NCBI GenBank assembly: GCA_050084985.1
Contig: JBITNC010000002.1
Span: forward strand, 27,156,001-27,220,000
DNA from: Nageia nagi
Lineage: Eukaryota > Pinophyta
Reading direction: 5' to 3'
Length of the DNA stretch: 64,000 bases
This document shows, piece after piece, positions 61,228-64,000 of the stretch. Both the position numbers and the translations under genes were made by a program. Each line of letters begins with the position of its first letter. The stretch's first letter is position 1. The notes under the pieces were generated by a model. It saw only the letters and a list, made by a program, of their open reading frames with translations. It searched no databases and was not told the origin of the DNA.

Positions 61228-61710
61228 GTATTGTGTTTGCACATGTTTGGATCTTGGAGGAAAGCCCTTCATATCTTGGGGCCACTTAAGCCCACACCAA
61301 CACTTTGAGTAACAAAGAGAATCATTTACATCATTATGTGATATTGGAAATATCTATTTGGAGGAAATGTATACATAATTGTATTATTCAAAATATGTGT
61401 TTGAATAAACATGTTTAAACTTTTTAATGATGTGATTTTCTATGTCGACACATTATTATAACTTTTTTGTACAGCTCCATTTGTTGCAATTAGTATACTA
61501 TTAGATATTATTAGAAAGTCTCTTATAAGCTCTTTTCAATAATATATTAGTATTTGCATATTTTTGAGAAGTACAACTTCTTTGATCTCTATAAAAATGT
61601 ATTTTAGTACTTTTTATTACACTTAAATAGTCGATTTCTACGAGTTGTTGCATTGGTAAGTGCAAGAAGATGAGTCCCACTTTGGAGGAAGTCTTACTAA
61701 TTGCTAGATT

Positions 61711-62391
61711 TTTGTATTTGTTTAATAACTTTTATTTTTTTAGAATTGTGAAAAATATATTGTTCACAATCTGCATACAATTCTTCACTAGTTAAAGAAA
61801 AAAGTAAATTAAAAGTAAGAAGTTTAGGTTAAATTATGCTTAGCAGACACGAGCACTTTTCGAAACGATGATCAAAGCCAATAAACAATTAATAAAAAAT
61901 AAAATATTTATGAAAAAATTATCCTTCACAATCTTTAGTGTCTTAGGTATCTTTATCCAAAAGGATTTAAAAAACATATTTTAATTTAGGTCCAATTATG
62001 CTTATCGGACATGATATGGTATGGTCTATAAACAATATTTTAAACAGTGAGTTTTGTATTTGTTTAATAATTTTTTATTTTTTTGGAATTATGAATAAAA
62101 AATATGTGCACAATTTGTATACAATTCTTCACAAGTAAAAAAAATAAATTAATTAAAAATAATAATTTTAGGTCAAATTATTTTTGTCGGACATGAGCAC
62201 TTTTCAAAACAACAATTAGGGCTAATAAAAAAAATATTCTTAACAAAATTACAAAAAACATCCTCCACAATCTTTAGTTTCTTAGGTATGTTTATCCAAA
62301 AGGATTTAAAAATATATTTTAATTTAGGTCCAATTATGCTTACTAGACATGATGGGGTATGGTCCTAAAGCTGCATTTTTTAAATAGTGGT
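61711..62391. repeat. ~340-bp tandem duplication
   Basis: 61711 (tttgtatttgtttaataac) and 62051 (tttgtatttgtttaataat) start two diverged copies. Shared landmarks are catacaattcttcac, gacacgagcacttttc / gacatgagcacttttc, atccaaaaggatttaaaa and aatttaggtccaattatgct, each about 340 bp apart. Confidence 0.85.
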
Positions 62392-62707
62392 TTTTGAACA
62401 TTCCTATAAAATATTAATTTCTATCTTTCAAGTATTAGAATAAATTACATATTTAAAAAACTAGACTTCGAGAACTACATTTTTACCCAAGTGACTTTTT
62501 TCAAGATTCAAACTCTAAACTATGGCATCCTTAGTTGTATGAGGTTCACCTACAAGTTTAATCATAATCCTAGCCTTGGGTTTCTAAAGGATAACCTAAT
62601 GGAACTTGTGAACCACTATTTAGTCTCTTACCTTACTCATCTTAGTCCAAGATTGGAGGCACGTGAAGGAACGTCTAACCACACTTCCATAATGACCCAA
62701 TCCATGG

Positions 62708-62992
62708 ATATGAAATGATTCAAGTGCACCATATGATGGAAATGATCTAAATGTAACAATATATGATATGAAATGATAAGTGCACCATATGATATGAAAT
62801 TATCTATATATGCCAACATATGATATGAAATGATCCAAGTACACAATATGGTCTGAAACAATACAAATGCAATTGTACCATATGATATGAAATGATCTAA
62901 ATACACCATATGATATGAAAATGATGTAATTGCACCATATGATATGAAATTATTCAAGTGCACCAAATAGTATGAAACGATGCAAATGTACC
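62708..62992. repeat. ~31-bp minisatellite
   Basis: About nine diverged units of caccatatgatatgaaatga plus ~11 variable bases (tccaagtg, tctaaata, and so on). The minus-strand 132-codon ORF here (62637-63035) is simply the translated repeat (repeating ISYG...HMV). Confidence 0.9.
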
Positions 62993-64000
62993 TTATTTTC
63001 AACATCCATATTCCACCTTTAAATACGTACATCAAGTTTTATGGGCATTTTGGCAATGATGATCCAAAATCATATTAATATATTAAAATTCCTTATGTAT
63101 GTATCAAATTAAGGTTGGCATCTAAAATTTGGTGTCAAAATTTTGCAAAAAAAAGGATTATCAATAGTACATTTGTTACCACCTGCAAACCTCCAACGAC
63201 CCATTTCTAGCACTTGTAGATTGCCAACGAAGCATTCTCGACAAGGGGGAAAATGGAAGGTGAAGCGTCAGTAGTTACTTGGGAGATGAGGAGTCAAGTG
63301 CAAATCAAGAGGCATCAAATTTTCTTCAACAATACTTCTCAAGGACTTCATTCTTGTTAATAAAGAGAGGAAAAGAAAGCACAAAAACTAGAACTGAGAT
63401 TTGGGAGATGGTAGTATCTTCTTAGGCTCTTTAAAGGAGGATTAAGGAGAAGCCATTGAAGAACTAGTTCAAAAAATTCTTGAACCTCTTAGAGGAGGAT
63501 TTGAGGAGCAATATCATATTCTAGAGTCAAGATTAAACTTAAGAAACCATTGTAAGTGTTGAGTGGAGGTATTGAGGAGGTGTTGCAGACTTCAAGAGAA
63601 GGATTGCAGATTGTTAGAGGTAGTGTTGTCCCTATTGATGTATATTATAATACCTCATTTAGCCATATCCATAAAAATGAGCTCTTAAAAATTGGATGTA
63701 CTCTCACATTGAGGGAAACTAGTATAAGCATTTGTATTCATGTGTGTGTGCAATTTTCTATCATTTGGATGTTAGTTTTAATCTTGTTTCAATAGTTAGA
63801 ACTTGCATTTTAAATTTGAGCACTAAAATCATTATGAAGAGGACCTACAACATTCCATTTATGATCATAACATACCACCAAATATCCATTTACTGTGCAA
63901 TTAGACCACCATCGATTATTTTTTTATAGTAAAAATTTAACAAATTTTAGTATTATGTTTAGTTTAATTTGTATGTAATGATCTCATGAATAGCATGGCT
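62993..64000. other. Right end of window, no gene recognised
   Basis: AT-rich. At 63115-63165 the minus strand reads ccttttttttgcaaaattttg, similar to the T-run/GC head of the 3.0 and 6.2 kb elements. The ORFs at 63556 and 63732 have no recognised domain. Confidence 0.35.

Noticed and set aside
62637-63035. 132-codon minus-strand ORF
   Set aside because: It is the translated 31-bp minisatellite with repeating ISYG/HMV phrases.
1-64000. CRISPR arrays, bacterial operons, tRNA or rRNA genes
   Set aside because: None seen; the spliced gene, LTRs and LINEs show that this is plant nuclear DNA.

Overview
The window looks like nuclear DNA from a large-genome seed plant, most likely a gymnosperm such as a conifer. 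This is inferred from AT-rich sequence, one recognisable host gene with two introns of about 20 kb, and introns packed with old, nested retroelements. I cannot name the species.

Host gene (+ strand). Nine exons between 6691 and 57490 encode the C-terminal 364 residues of a 12-helix sugar transporter. It belongs to the plastidic glucose transporter group and is closest, from memory, to Arabidopsis At1g05030. All eight introns in the window are GT-AG and the phases join into one open frame ending in TGA at 57488-57490. The first exon or exons (plastid transit peptide and first helices) lie upstream of the window or were not found. Introns are 19953, 1019, 98, 19868, 91, 2089, 361 and 6224 bp.

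Upstream flank and intron 1 (1-26756). Three solo LTRs lie at 106, 3625 and 5164, with a Copia scrap between the first two. Intron 1 then holds two + strand LINEs. LINE A is split by one solo LTR. LINE B is split by three insertions: a 3.0 kb element, a 6.2 kb element carrying an unrecognised decayed coding tract on the - strand, and a solo LTR. Removing each insertion with one copy of its 5-bp target duplication restores the LINE reading frame, so the boundaries are close to exact.

Intron 4 (28238-48105). From left to right: a decayed hAT transposon (-) with a solo LTR inside it, a truncated chromodomain Ty3/Gypsy element (-) flanked by oddly rearranged repeats, two further hAT copies (-), and scraps of LINE RNase H and Gypsy tail.

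Intron 8 and downstream. Intron 8 (51072-57295) carries two LINE 3' modules and a solo LTR. Beyond the gene are a Gypsy gag-like relic, a 340-bp tandem duplication and a ~31-bp minisatellite.

The most unusual items are the 6.2 kb element (5-bp duplication, TG...CA ends, no visible LTR pair, no RT or integrase, three 334-bp tandem units each with a TATA box, and a ~1150-codon relic ORF) and the 3.0 kb element, which shares its head motif and its tandem-repeat-plus-TATA layout.
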